The notes under the pieces: model-generated
Told to the model about the DNA's origin: nothing
What the model saw: only the letters and a program-made list of their open reading frames with translations
Database searches by the model: none
Shown here: positions 33,413-45,705 of the stretch, one piece after another
Position numbering within the stretch: position 1 is the first letter of the stretch
Layout of the letters: each line of letters begins with the position of its first letter
Translations under genes and position numbers: made by a program
Assembly (NCBI GenBank): GCA_026261815.1
Contig: JAMPIT010000550.1
Span: 1,116,001 to 1,180,000 of the forward strand
Reading direction: 5' to 3'
From: Monarcha castaneiventris obscurior
Lineage: Eukaryota; Chordata; Aves; Passeriformes; Monarchidae
Length of the DNA stretch: 64,000 bases

Positions 33413-36182
33413 GAGGTTTAACAGATCTTAGCATTAAGTTCTTCTCACTTTTCCACCTTAATCTTTCTTTTACTTCACAGCGCTCTCACCTTTCCCTCGC
33501 CTGTTTCAGCTCAGCCTCTCCTTCTCCCTCCTCCTGATGTGCTGACAGTTCTCACCTTCCCCGAGGTCGGAGATGCCGATCTCTCCTCCCAGACTGACTG
33601 TGGCTCTGCAGGCATGCGGGAGATGGGGAAATGCCTTGCCAGCAGCCGCGTGGCTTCTGGCACTGGATTCAGACTGGGATAGCCTTGCTGCAGTGAGCAG
33701 TGAAAGTGCTTTTGCCATCCCCTGCTCCACGGCTGCTCCGGAGCAAGAGGAGAGGGAAGCACGGGGATGGGTGGTGAACCTCGCTTGCTGTGGGTCTGTG
33801 ACGAGAGGAGGAGAAACTTTCCTGTTCCATCTGCTCCCAGCCTCCTCGACTAGGTACCCACTTTCCATGCCGAGAGCAGATGTTCCTGCTGGAAATAGGC
33901 TTCCCTTCTGAAGTTGGAGCCATCACTTTGCATTAGAGCCTGCAAGCCTGCTTTCTGCCTTATAGTGCTTTCCCTGCTGACAGGGTGTGAGGCACAAAAC
34001 ATTTTAAATGAAGATCTTTACAATTGTGAACATGCTGCGATAAATATTAATGGTAGCTTGTTAAATGGCGAATCAGCAATTTATGTAATGGCTGGGGATG
34101 CCTCTCCTGAAGTGACAACACTTGGGTGTTGCTGCTCCCCAGCCTCGGCTCCTGCTGCCTTCGGGAGATGGGTGTTGCCCGTGCTCCTGCTGCCCTGGGG
34201 ACGTGGTCGCTGCTGCTGTGCCACCTTTAGGGACTGCAGCACGAGTGGTTTGTAGGGAGGGATTGAAGCTGCTCTGGCTGGCTCCAGGCATTTTTCCGTG
34301 TGAACCATCCAGGAGGGTTTGAGGGCTGCCCTGCAAAGCCCACTTCAGCCCAGATTCCCTCTCCCTCTGTTTAGTCGTCTCAAAGGGACAGACAAGACAC
34401 TTGTGTACCTTGGTTCTGAGGGTGCAGATGAACATTGGTGGAATTCTTGTTATCACTGAATAAAAGGCTCCTCAGAGGGTGACCTGTTGCTGTTAATTGA
34501 CATATTACATTAATATGGTGGAGATCTGAATAGGCCAACCAAAGCAAATGCTCAGGTTCTGTTGTTCCCCTGGTGAGCTTTGGGGTTGTAAGCAGAGCTT
34601 GTCCAGGCTCCAGCCCAGCTCTCTGTCTGCCTCTTGCCTCCTGAATAGCCATGTATTGTCCGGGCAGGAGGTGGATTTTCAGCAGAGACAAAAAGCAAGA
34701 CAAGTTCCTTTTTTAGATTTTAAGCTTGAGTTCATCCAGAGGAGACAATTTACTTCTCTTTGTTGTTTCCAGCATCATTCATCCCTTCTGTTTGTGCTCT
34801 GTAGACGCTGAGCCTGGGATATTATCTGAAAGAAGTTTCCCTTTCAGGATCTTTGATGTTAGGTTTGTTATATGTATATTTGAAAAGTACTTCTGCGGTG
34901 ACAAAGCTCGGTACTACTCCTGCTGGGCTGATGTGTGTGTGAACCTCGCCAGTGAGTGGCAGTGATTAATCCAGCAGCACCATGTGCTTTTGTTGCTGAG
35001 CCGCTCTCAGTGCGGACAGAGCAGCAGCACGCTGCATTTAAATCGGTGACAAAGGGGATGGAGTCGTTTTCCTTGTCCTCAGGTGTGGAGGAGTTTGGGG
35101 TGGGGCATTGGTGGGACCCCACGACCTGCCTGGGCTGCTGGGGATGGATGGGCTCCTGCTCTGTGTTTCCAGGGGGCTCCCAGCCCTTTGTGCCCAGCGG
35201 GGCAGGTCCAGCCATGGTGTGAGAAATGCTGCAGTGCCCCTGATGAGCCTGGGAAGATGGGCTGACTTGTGGCACAATGTACTGATTTTAAACCAAAAAA
35301 AACCCTCCACATCCTCTGCAGGTGGCTACCCCCAGCCAGGAGGGCTCTGCTGAGGCCTGAAATGAAACCATCCCTCAAACCCCTGCCCTGCAGAGTGCAG
35401 CTGGAGCCCTCCCCAGCTCCTGCCAGGGTGCCACCGGCTCCAGGCTTGCTCTTTAGCACCTTGCTACCCGCGAGCAGAGCAGAGGATGGCTGTGCCAGCC
35501 CAGCCCAGGGCTCAGCTCTGTGCTCAGCCAGTAGCAGATTCTGGGAGAAGGTCTTGGAAACAGGGTCTGAGCTTTCCTACAGCAGAGCCTGCTGGCTTCC
35601 AGCAGGGAGAGACATGGGATGCCCCGAGCCAGGGATGGCAGCCAGGCTGCCAGGCCTGCTAGCCAGCTGATCCACTCCCCTGTTTATGTGTGCTGCCTCT
35701 TTTGAAGCAGCTTGTGCCCTTGGCTACCGCAACATCTGGTGGTAATAAACTGTGCCATGTAATTGTGCTCTGTGTGGAAAAGGGTTTCCTCTTTTTTCCG
35801 TTTAAATTTACTCGTTGTGGCACTGGTGGTAATTTGTGGGGTGTTCTTCTTGCCACAGCCTGTGGTGCTGTGGAAGACCTGACACCCACGGGGACACACT
35901 GAGTGCACCGAGCAAGCCAAGGTGACCCAGCACGTGGCCCTGCCAGGCTCCGTGGCCCTGTTAGATGGGGCTGAAATCTGCTTTTGTTTGCTAGATGCTA
36001 CATAAATAAAATCCAGATCTGTCACATTTGCTGCTAATTGGCTTGCAAGGGCTGCTTGTTTGAATTGTGGAGCTCTCACAGAAATGGGTGACCTTTGGCA
36101 GTACTAATGTTTCCAGAGAAATCCCCAAAGCTCCGTGCCTTCCGTCACTCCTGCTGTGAAAATCTGCTGAGAGGAGCTGCTG

Positions 36183-36263
36183 CCCTGCTCTCCCATGCCT
36201 TCCCCCACTCCCCTGCTCTCCCATGCCTTCCCCCTCTCTCATTCTCCCAGGCCTTCCCCACCA
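36183..36263. repeat. Tandem repeat of about 31 bp, two and a half units
   Basis: CCCTGCTCTCCCATGCCTTC occurs twice in succession, then a partial TCTCCCAGGCCTTCCCC unit follows. The strand is pyrimidine-rich. Confidence 0.85.
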
Positions 36264-39200
36264 CTGCACTCAACTCCTCCTCAATGACACATGCCAGGAA
36301 TGCTGCTTGTTAATTAACAACGAGTTAATTAATGAGCAGCAAAAGTCCAGTGCTCAGAGTTGTTAGGAAAGGGCACTGGAGAAAGCATTTTCAATTTTTT
36401 TGGCTTCTGGGCTGTTTCTGAGGCAGCATTCATGGCACTGGCACATCTGTAGGTGTTTCCCAGGCTGGGCTGAGTCCTGGAGAGGAGCAAAAACTTCCCT
36501 GCATGAGAAAATCCTGATGTGGCTTGGCTTGTGATCTGCAGAGGCCCCTGATGTGGATGGCAGTGGGGACAGAGCTCTGCTCCGTCCCTTCCCAGCCCTG
36601 TGCTGAGCCAGCTGCACTGCTCCATGCAGGGATGGGGCTACCTGCCTCTGGAGCAGCCCAGCTCTGCCATTCCATGGGGTTCTGGTTTGTAGGTTTTTGG
36701 GTTTTTTGCTGGTTCAGCTGCTTGACTCAGCTCAGCAAGCCACCAGCTAATCACCAGTGCTGGGCCAGAGCAGGGTGAGTAGCAGAGTGGGACAGCGCCC
36801 TGAATGTGCCCCACAACACCCTAAACCTACTCCATGGAACTCCTGGAGCTCAGCAGGATTTGTGCTCTTTTTCTAGCAGAGCAGTTGGCTATTTCTTTCC
36901 CATCCATCCTTGCAATGTCTCTTCTTATTATTCCTTTATTTGTATTGATTTTAGTTCACTGGAACCTGAATTGCTGGGTGTGTAAATTGCTGGAGTCTGG
37001 CTCTCTCTTCCATGTGGCTCTGATTTGGGGTGTAATCCCCAAAACAAAATCCCTGAGGGGTCAAGGCCCCCATGCCAGCCCATCCATCACCTCCCTTCAT
37101 GCCTGCACATTCTCCCGAAATGCCCCTGGGTTCTGCTGCTGGCAGGGAGTTTTGGGTGATGCATGCTCAGCCTCTGCTATTTGTGCTCTCAGTTACCAGC
37201 TTAACCATGGTGATTTACATGGCAACCCGATGAGGCCTGGCATTTCAGTGCCTTTATGCATTTAGCGGCATCAGCTCCCATGTAATTTAATTGTCTGTGT
37301 TTTAAACATAAATCAGCAAACTGTGGGCTGGAGCAGAGCAAACTCCCGGCCGGGCACGGAGGCTGCTCCTGCTGCCTGCCCCTCTGGTGAGACACGGCCC
37401 TTCCTGGTGTCTCTGCTCCTCAGGGATGTGCCACGGGGAAAATCAGGCTGTGGGTGTTTTGTCTGGGTGAGCCTCCCTTCGGGGCTCCTGATGGAGGTCA
37501 GCGTGGAGCTGTGTCCTGGGAGTGCTCAGGGTGGGAGGTGGCTCCTGCATCCCCCTTGGGAGGGGGCTCTGCAGCCCCCCAAAGCCCCTCGGAATGTGAC
37601 ACCTCGAGGGCTTCAGTTTTTGTTTGAACTTGGCCAAGGGGCCCAGAATTCATTAGGCACTGTGACTAATAGTTGTGACTCAACCAGCCTCATTTCCTGA
37701 GGAAATTGGGCTAACTGCTTCCCCACAAGTTCATGGAGAGCCGTTCCTCTCAGCAAGGCTTTGATCACCCAGTGTCAAGCATCTGGGCAAAATGGTGTTT
37801 GGGTTTCACTCCCCTTTCTTTGTGCAGTGGCTCCCTGATTGAACAGGGTGAGAGTAGCACCCTGCCGCCTGCTGCTTCCCCAAGGCCTGGGGAGAATGTG
37901 CCAGCAGTGTGGGAATGAGAGCGAGGATGTGCTAATTGGACAGTGTTTGGGCTGGGGGACAGGCTCCCCCTGCTCTCCCCTTCCTGCATCCTGGCTGACA
38001 CCGGGGGATTTCTGCCGGCAGATTCCTGCTGCCACAGCTGTGTCCCTGCTAGTGGTGCTGGGAAGCAGCGCCAAAATCCTCGAGGGCAGTTGGCCCTGCT
38101 GTCCTTCCATCCCCAGGAAGCCGCTGTGCTGGCCAAGGCCACTGGTTCCCGTCACAGCCAAGGCCGGGGATGAGCTGCATCTCCCTGCCAGGTCCCCGGG
38201 CTGCAGGGAGCAAACAGGGGGTTGATCCCACGCTGGGCAAGTCACAGCTGCAGGCTTGCCCAGCCAAGGGGATGCTTTTCCCAGACATCCCCCAGTCTGT
38301 CCTGCCCTTGGTGCACCACAGGCACTGCAAGGTGGGAGGGGAGCTGGGATGGAGCTGCTTGTGTGGCCACCCCAGCAGCCCCTTGCACTTCTCTTGCCCT
38401 CGCTTCCTGCACCCCTGGCCGGCCATCTCCAGCCCTCAGGAACAGCGAATACCAGTGCTGTTTTACCCTTCTTCTGCCCTCTTCCACAAAGCATTTTGCA
38501 GGCTCTTTGGAATGCATAAATCCTCCCATGCAGGGTAAATCAAGGGCCAGAGGGAGGTAGAAAATAACTTAGGGAAAAAATAAACCTTACACTGCCAGGT
38601 CTTAGCAGATGTATGTCAGGGTACACGTTATACTCCTGCTAGGTTGGAGCTGCGGCAATAAGGAGCTTCTTGACACCAGCTTTTTGTAAGCATTTTTGTA
38701 TGCGAGCGCTCCCTGTAGCGTAAAGCAGCTTCCCGGAGCAGTGATCTCCTGCAGCAGCGCATCCCGGCACACGGAGAGGGCAGCCAGGGGCTGGGAGGGT
38801 CACGCTGCAGGGCCGGTCCTTGCAGCCAGGGCTGCCTCGGCCAGCAGCCCGGCTCTGCAGGCGGCAGGAGCTGCGCTGCCTGCGCGCGGTAGGAGCAGTG
38901 TGTGGAGCCGATTGCCACAGTTAATTCAGCTGGCTGGAGGAGGTTGGTATTTTGGGATGCATCAGGTGAGGCAGGGTGAGGCAGGCGGTGACCTGCAAGC
39001 GTTCCCACAAACACCTTAGTGGGCTGGGGCCAGGAGGGCACAGGGTAGCCGGGGGCAATTTGTTCCCTTAACTGCATTCACAGTCTGCAGGCTTGAACAG
39101 AGAATTATCTATTTTTGTGTGCTGGGTTTCTGCCCATGCAAAGAGTTGTCTTCTGTCCTTAATGCAGGAGCATGTGGCTGGTGCAGAGCGGAGCCCCCCT

Positions 39201-40068
39201 CTCCCAGGATGGGCTGGAGGTGGCTCTCCAGTGAGAACACACCTGTGCCACAAACCCTCCTGTTGCTGGGGCTCTGCTGCTCACGGCTGGTGCCAGCCGG
39301 GTCCCTCCTCGGTGCTGCCCAAGGCGCTGCTCCCCTCCTTTGCGGCAGAGCTTGGGGAGGTGATGCAGGCTGGGGCTGCTCCGCGCCAGGGAGCTCCAGC
39401 CGGGGAGCAGGGGGGATGCTGGGCAGCTGGAGTCAGCCCGGCAGGTCCTGCTGCCATGTGGGCATGAGGCACTGGCCTGCAGCAGAGGGATTATCCTTGC
39501 CAGCAGTGGGGCTGGAATCCTCGTGGCCTTGTGGAGGCAGCATTAGGGCACAAAGAGGTGGCTCTGGTTCTGTACGGGCACTCACGGCTCCGGACAGTGC
39601 GAGAGAGACACAGAACCTGCATGCCCTGACAGACAGTGCTGCCAGTCACACTTAGAGCAGCTCTGGATCTGGGCTGGCTGTGCCTGAGGGATGCTCCGAG
39701 CCCCAAAGTACAACCTCTATCTCACCACCCAAGCCGGAGCCATCTCCCAGACGGAGCCTTTGCTGCCTAGCTGGGGCCCTTGCACCCCCCAGGAGCATAG
39801 GGAGGGCGCTGGGCACGGCCACTCACACGGCCTGGCTGCTCCTGGAGCCTGGGCATGCAGCACAAAACACTTGCCAGGCTCAGTGCCCTTCTCATCCTGC
39901 AGCTCCTGGATAATTTACGAGGAGCCTCCGCTGTATCAATATTTCCCATAATGAACGTCGGGCTCATTTTCACACTTTTCTTCTGCTCTGTTTGTTTTAT
40001 TTAATTTGATTTTATCATGTGAGATCCACTCTTTGCCTCCTGCCTAGCCCTGCTCTGTGCCATGGTGG

Positions 40069-40163
40069 TCCCTGTCCTGGCCAGGCTGTGTCCCTGTCCT
40101 GTCCTGGCTCTGTCCCTGTCCTGGCTCTGTCCCTGCCCTGTCCGGGCTCTGTCCCTGTCCTTT
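40069..40163. repeat. Degenerate 17-22 bp tandem repeat, about five units
   Basis: Units begin with TCCCTGTCC or TCCCTGCCC and contain GGCTCTG. Spacing alternates between 17 and 22 bp because of a CTGTC-type insertion. The CpG-dense segment begins just after it. Confidence 0.85.
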
Positions 40164-40184
40164 GTTGGCCCTTTTCAGAGGTCA

Positions 40185-40600
40185 GCGCCGGGCTCGCCGC
40201 GGTGCGGGCAGCGTGGGACAGGGACAGCAACAAAGGGAAGCAAAGAATCCTCCTCAAAAGGCCGGAGAGGAAGGCAGGTGGCCAGTGAGCATCGGGCCGG
40301 AGGACAAAGAGCCAGGAACAATGGAGCTCGGCGGAGCACAAACACTCGCCGCTCTCATCATCCCCCCGCGCCCGGATGAGCCACAGGCAGGGGCCGGACT
40401 CCTCACCTCCGGGATCGGAACCGGCGAGGGATGGCTGGGTGGAAAGGGGCGCTGGGTGCTCAGAACACAGCCCCGTGGGGGGAATTATCGGCCGGAGCCG
40501 AGGGACAGCGCTGCTCCGGGGTGCGGGCGCTTGGACAAGGACAGCCTCGGTCACTGGGGTGCCGGGGCCGCCTCCATCACCCCGAAGGGCAGAAAAGCCA
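40185..40600. promoter_or_regulatory. CpG island-like segment
   Basis: CG dinucleotides are dense, including GGGCTCGCCGCGGTGCGGGC near 40190, CCCCGCGCCCGG near 40367 and GGAACCGGCGAGG near 40419. No coding similarity was found. As with the other two clusters, it may be an orphan CpG island or the start of an unannotated transcript. Confidence 0.4.
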
Positions 40601-43600
40601 GGAAGAAGAGGCTCCTCAGGGTCACCCCACGGTTGGATAAAAAGGGAGATTTTATCTCCCAATGGCTTTGAAATGGTGTTGGAGGCTGCATATGCAGCCT
40701 GAGGAACAGGTCCCCAGCCAGAGGAGATGAGGTGCAATTCAGGTGTTTCACTGGGGAATCTTCCTGAGCAGCTCCTGTCCTCAGCGGGACCGTGCTAAGC
40801 TGCTTCGAGGGTGGAGAAACGCGTGCCTGTTGAGAGATGACAGTCAGGAGTGAAGTAGAGGGAAATAAACCTCTTAGCCCAATGAATTCCGCAGGTCAGG
40901 CATTGGCTGCCGGCAAATGCAGAGCTAATGACTTGGGTTTTGTTATGTATCGAGTACAACCATTCCAGGGACCCGCCAGTGCACAGGTGGAGGGCAGGGG
41001 CAAGTTTTATCTTAGCACACTCATATTTAAAGGTGCTACTTTGTGATTATGTCAATTTCTTGTGCTTTTTCCATTCATCTGTCACTCTGTGATGAGCATC
41101 TGTTTGTGTTAGAACAAGGAGTTGTTGACGGCACTCGAGCTGAGCTGCTTTGACCTGCACTTCACGGTGCACAGAGGCTCTTCTCTTATGGTGATTACCT
41201 CTGTGGTGCAATATTAAGGCTCTGTCTCCCTCCCTACGTGCCTTTTGCAGAGTCTGTTAGGTGAGGAGCTTCAAAGAGCCTTGCTGGAGGGTCCTGCGGC
41301 TGTCTGACTCAGATCCGCTGCTGCCCTCATTCCTCCTGGAACAGGAAATCGTCTGACTCAGTATGACTCCCTCAGAGATGTGCACAGGGAGAAGAGATGC
41401 AGGGAGAGATTGCCATGTGAAACCAGGAGCCACGGGCGGTGCAGGGCTGCTCTGGGTGAGACTGGGTGTGTGTAAGGGCAGCAGCAATGCCCTGAGTGAG
41501 CGGAACATGGAAGAGAGGACTCAGGAGGAGACATGGAGGTGCCTGTAGGAGGCTGGGGGTCACCAGCACTCCCCTCTCTGCCCGTCCTTTTGCTGGCTGC
41601 TGCTCTCTTCCATCCTGCAAAACGGCAGCTGTGGGCCCTTCTCAGCACTGGATTAGCTGGGAGAGAAACCCAGAAGCCCCCAGGCTGTGAAGGGGAACTG
41701 TTCAGTGCTTGAAGGTCCTCCCGAGCTGTTTCATGGACTCTCCCATAGATGGGGATAGTATTTTTCCTAGATGGAGATGGTGTTCTTCCTACATGCAAAA
41801 ACCTTGATTTCACATTGTTTGGGACTCCAGCTTTCTGGAAGCATTTGTGAAGTGTCTTGTACAACCCCAAATATCTCTGGGCTTTGCCATTGTCACCTGA
41901 GCTCCTGCTGCCACATGGACCAGAGCTCAGGGTGTCCATGGGCCGAGGTCCCACTGGGCAGAAGCACTGACTGACCCTAGAACTCGAGCTTCAGCACAGA
42001 TTTTGGACTTGGGTATCACACAGAGATGATGTGTGGGCACAGTGACCTCACAGGGACCACGCTCACCCCACTCATGTGTGACCAGAGAATTAGTCTCGTC
42101 TCTTCCCAACTCTTTGGTAGAAATCTGAGAAGGAAAGCCTTTCCCTCCATCCTTTTTCTTTGATAATTAATTAAATAAATAGAACCCTTGAGCAAATGAA
42201 ATGTCATTTCCCATTCAGGCAAATACATTTGGGTTAGAAATCTAGGTCAGAATGTAAATTATCTTGCTGCCTTCTTGAAGGTGAAGTCCCTGAAATGCAC
42301 TCAATTTAACTGAAATTGGGGATTTCCCAGTTTTTGCAAGAACTTTATTTTCCTTCTAATGAATACAAGGAAAAAACTTTTCTGAAACTGCCAGGGGATA
42401 CAATCTATCTCGAATGGCTGTAATATTGTATAATAAAATAAACCTTAACGATACATGCCTTATTCTCTTAGAGGCTCTATTTTGAGCACGACATGTAGGG
42501 TGTTAAATTTGGTGGAAAATCTGACCAGAAGTCAGAAAATCAATTGTGTTTTTTTCAAGACTGCTGCTTGACAAAGAGATTTTCATTTTGGTGCCATAGG
42601 GAAGAGGGACCCATGGGTGCTCCTCATGCAGGGCCAGGGATGCAGGGGGGCACAGAGCATCTCCCAGTGCTGGTGGCACTGCCCCATGCCAAGGTGTGAG
42701 GATCAGGGACAACTGCATGGAAAGCTGGAGGGAGAGGGACTTTTATCCCAGTGCTCCCATCCCCTGGACACTGCTCTCCCTTTGCCCACCCAAAGTGGTC
42801 CCAGCCTGCCCAGTTTAGCTGCACATGAACCACCAGTGGAAGCTGCTGCAGAAGGGAATGCAGGAGGGAACACACAAATTCAGTCTTGTGTTTGAAAGGA
42901 AAAGAAAAACTTCCAGCATTACGCTGGGGCTGAGACCATTTGGACAGCAAAAGCTGCATTAGCACTGTAAATTATTAGTAGGAAGGTGCAACCAGGAACA
43001 CAAGCTGCAATCAGTCCTGAGGAATTCTATGGCAGAAGCTCTCTGCTCCCACTGCCCCCTCCCACTTCTTATCCAGGGAATTAAATCCTTGAGTGTTTCT
43101 ATTTACCACACAGTCAGTGTTTGCTTGTCTCAGTGTTAACATTTCCTTTCTTTTTTGCCTTTAATCAGCCGCAATTATTCACTTATATTCATGGGTAGCA
43201 CTAAAATAAAAATAGGTGCATTATGAATATTAAACTCCTGCAAACAAAGCCCTGAATTAGATGATTTGTGTGCCCTGTGTACGTAGGTTTTTCTGCTTGG
43301 AGTATGCAGTGAGCCATATATTTTTCCTCTTTTCTCTTTCATGGGATGCAAACCCTGAAGGGTTCACAGGGCAAAGGAGGTGGGGATATTCTGGTGCCCT
43401 CAGAGCATCGCTGTGAGGTGCCGCTCACGGTGGAGTCTGCAGAGGGGAGGCTGCAGAGACGAGCTTTAACTTGCACCTCTGGATTGCAGCCGGGAGAGCG
43501 AGGGCGCTGGGGAAACACCTTCTGATCCGCGCCCAGAGAGAGGATGTCTTGCTTAGTTCCCATGCCTGAGCCCTGCCCAGGGGAAAGCCGGGCTCCCTCA

Positions 43601-45130
43601 CCTCCCCAAAGACACGGCAGAAGGAGCAGTCCCTTGGCACCCTGCCTGCATTTTCAGCAAGTTTGAGTTTGGAGGTCCTCTCACAATCAGGTCTCTGTGA
43701 CCTTCAGTGTGGTCTCTTGTGAGGAACTCGCATCATCCGTGGTTTGGGGCAGCTGTAGAGCGTGGGGCTGTACAGGGTGGAAGTCTTTTTGCTCCAGATC
43801 ACTAGAAGGCAGAGCGGGATACCTGGGACTAGGCTTTAGGAGATTCGGGATCTCTCCCTGGTGCCCTGAGGCACACCATCATGTGTTCCCTTTGTTGGCC
43901 GCACTGGGGAGGAGTTGGAGCTGCTGCTGCTACCTTTGCTGCTGCCCTTACTCCCCTGGAATGCTTTTGTGGGCAAAGTCAGCATTAGACACGGGCTTTG
44001 TCTTTCTCTTCTTCTGCCTCAGATTCCCTTGGGTTTGTTGAAGGGAAGCTGGGAGCCAGTGCTGCAGCCTGCCGGGGCTGCCATTGCTCATATCCCATGT
44101 CTTTGTCTGGGTGGCTGGCTCTTTACATTTTTAATGGTATTTTGTATTGCTTTTCTTGTACTGCTCCTGGATATTTTGCAGTCCGCATCTTTGTGGATGG
44201 ATGCAATGAATCAATAGCGAATAATAATCTGAGTCTAGAGGGAACAGAGTTTGCAAAGCAACTCACCATTCACACTTGCTGGAAGCAGGGTGAGAAATCA
44301 CCAGCATAGGGCCGAGTAGAGAGAAAATTACCTGGGAGAAGGACAAGAAGGAAATCCAATCTCTGAAAATGAAAATGGATTTTTTTTTAAGTGCTGTGTA
44401 AAATTATACATTTAATTCTTTCTCTTTTAGCATCAAACCTTACAGCAGATTGTGCCACAGCCGCTTCCTTGCTGTTCCTTTTTGCTGACTCTCAGGAGCT
44501 GGGGTGTTAGCCACTTATTTTTCCTGGTACTGCTATAGTTTTCTATCTTGTTCCTTAAAGGATTTGATTTGGGAGGCTTTTAAATCCCTGCAGTCATCTG
44601 GGGTGACCGGTGCCTTTGCCATTTGAGACCTGCAGGCTGTCCCAAGGGGAAGGCTGCCATCCTTAGCCTGGCTCTGTACAGCCCTTGACACAGGCTCCTT
44701 CCCAGGGCTGTGCCTTCCACCACTGCTCCCCCTTGAGCTGAAGATGGACGGTGCCTCTCAGGCTGCTGTGCCCTGATGAATGTCCCTGGTGTAAATAAAA
44801 TCTGTTACAGGGGCTTGAGCCGCTGCCTGTGTTTGTCCCCTGTCCCTGCTGCTGCCCACTGCACAGCCAGGACCATTGTCTCAATCGATCACAATTACGG
44901 AGAGGCTTCAGCTAAATAACTTCGTAAAGATCCACTGGGAAAATTCATCGGTTTGAGATCTGAGAAATAGATTTTATTTACAGAGAATCCTAGGAAAGAG
45001 CTGGGCCCACAGGCTGGGCTGTGGCCGTGCTCGTGGGCAGCCCAGCCCCGTTGGACAGGTCCCCTAGCCCTCACCACCCACCAGCACCAGGAGGCTTGGA
45101 AGTCTTCTTGGAAGAGGATTCAATAAGAGA
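40601..45130. other. Intergenic stretch with AT-rich candidate conserved blocks
   Basis: AT-rich blocks at about 40830-41110, 42120-42560 and 43030-43340 are non-repetitive. No gene was recognised. Open frames here are short and without family resemblance. Confidence 0.45.
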
Positions 45131-45195
45131 GAATCATTGAATGGTTTGAGCTGGAAGGGACCTTAAAGATTATCTAGTTCCAGCTCCTCCACACC
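45131..45195 (-). mobile_element. CR1 LINE, short 3'-end fragment
   Basis: The + strand shows GAATCATTGAATGGTTTGAG, then CTGGAAGGGACCTTAAAGAT and a TCTAGTTCCA segment. This is the reverse complement of the CR1 3' end. Only about 65 bases remain. Confidence 0.9.
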
Positions 45196-45682
45196 AGTCC
45201 ATATAGGATCACAGAGGGATGTTTAACCCCACCTTCGCTGAGAATAAAGGGACAGGAGGGATTTTACGTCCTGGAGGATTTGATGGCAGTGCCTCTATCC
45301 TGGGCGAAGTTTTCCAAAGCCTTTCCTGTCTGGACTGCCCATACTCCATTTTCAAAACTAATGTTAGCATGGGAGGGCTGGCCGGAGATAGGATCGTGTT
45401 ACGGCAACATAACAAATTACCTGCTGTCAGCCGAGCCCGATAGCCGCCTGTGGATGTGCTCTTCCCAGGGATTTAAACTGACATTTAAACTAAGCTGTTT
45501 CAAGGGTTTAAGAGCAGTCATAACAGGTCATAGCAAAGGGCCAGGCAGCCTGGGAGGGGTTCTGGCCACAGCCCTGGGAAGTGCGTAGGAAGAGGCAGAA
45601 CTGCCCCGCTGCCTCCCCGAGGGCTCCCACCACCCCCAGCACTGCGGTGGGCTGCAGGAGCTGGAAAGGGATGAGTTGGAAT

Positions 45683-45705
45683 GGGATGGGTTGGGTTGGG
45701 TTGGG
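45683..45705 (+). repeat. Telomere-like G-quadruplex run
   Basis: Five GGG runs are separated by AT or TT (GGGATGGGTTGGGTTGGG and one more unit). This closely resembles the G-rich strand of a telomeric repeat with one T or A removed per unit. Confidence 0.8.

Larger units (their letters stand above)
33413..40184. other. Long intergenic stretch without a gene
   Basis: No gene or clear interspersed repeat was recognised. A 239-codon minus-strand frame at 37775-38494 and similar frames in GC-rich DNA lack any domain. About 38690-38910 is moderately CpG-rich. ATTTACATGGCAAC at 37213-37226 has one good RFX half-site. AT-rich blocks occur at about 33930-34130, 34690-34970 and 35680-36030. Confidence 0.45.

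Noticed and set aside
40015..40737. A 240-codon minus-strand frame with an RTGTEPGQDRD-like repeated peptide
   Set aside because: The repeated peptide comes from the TCCCTGTCC tandem repeat and the remainder from the CpG-dense segment.
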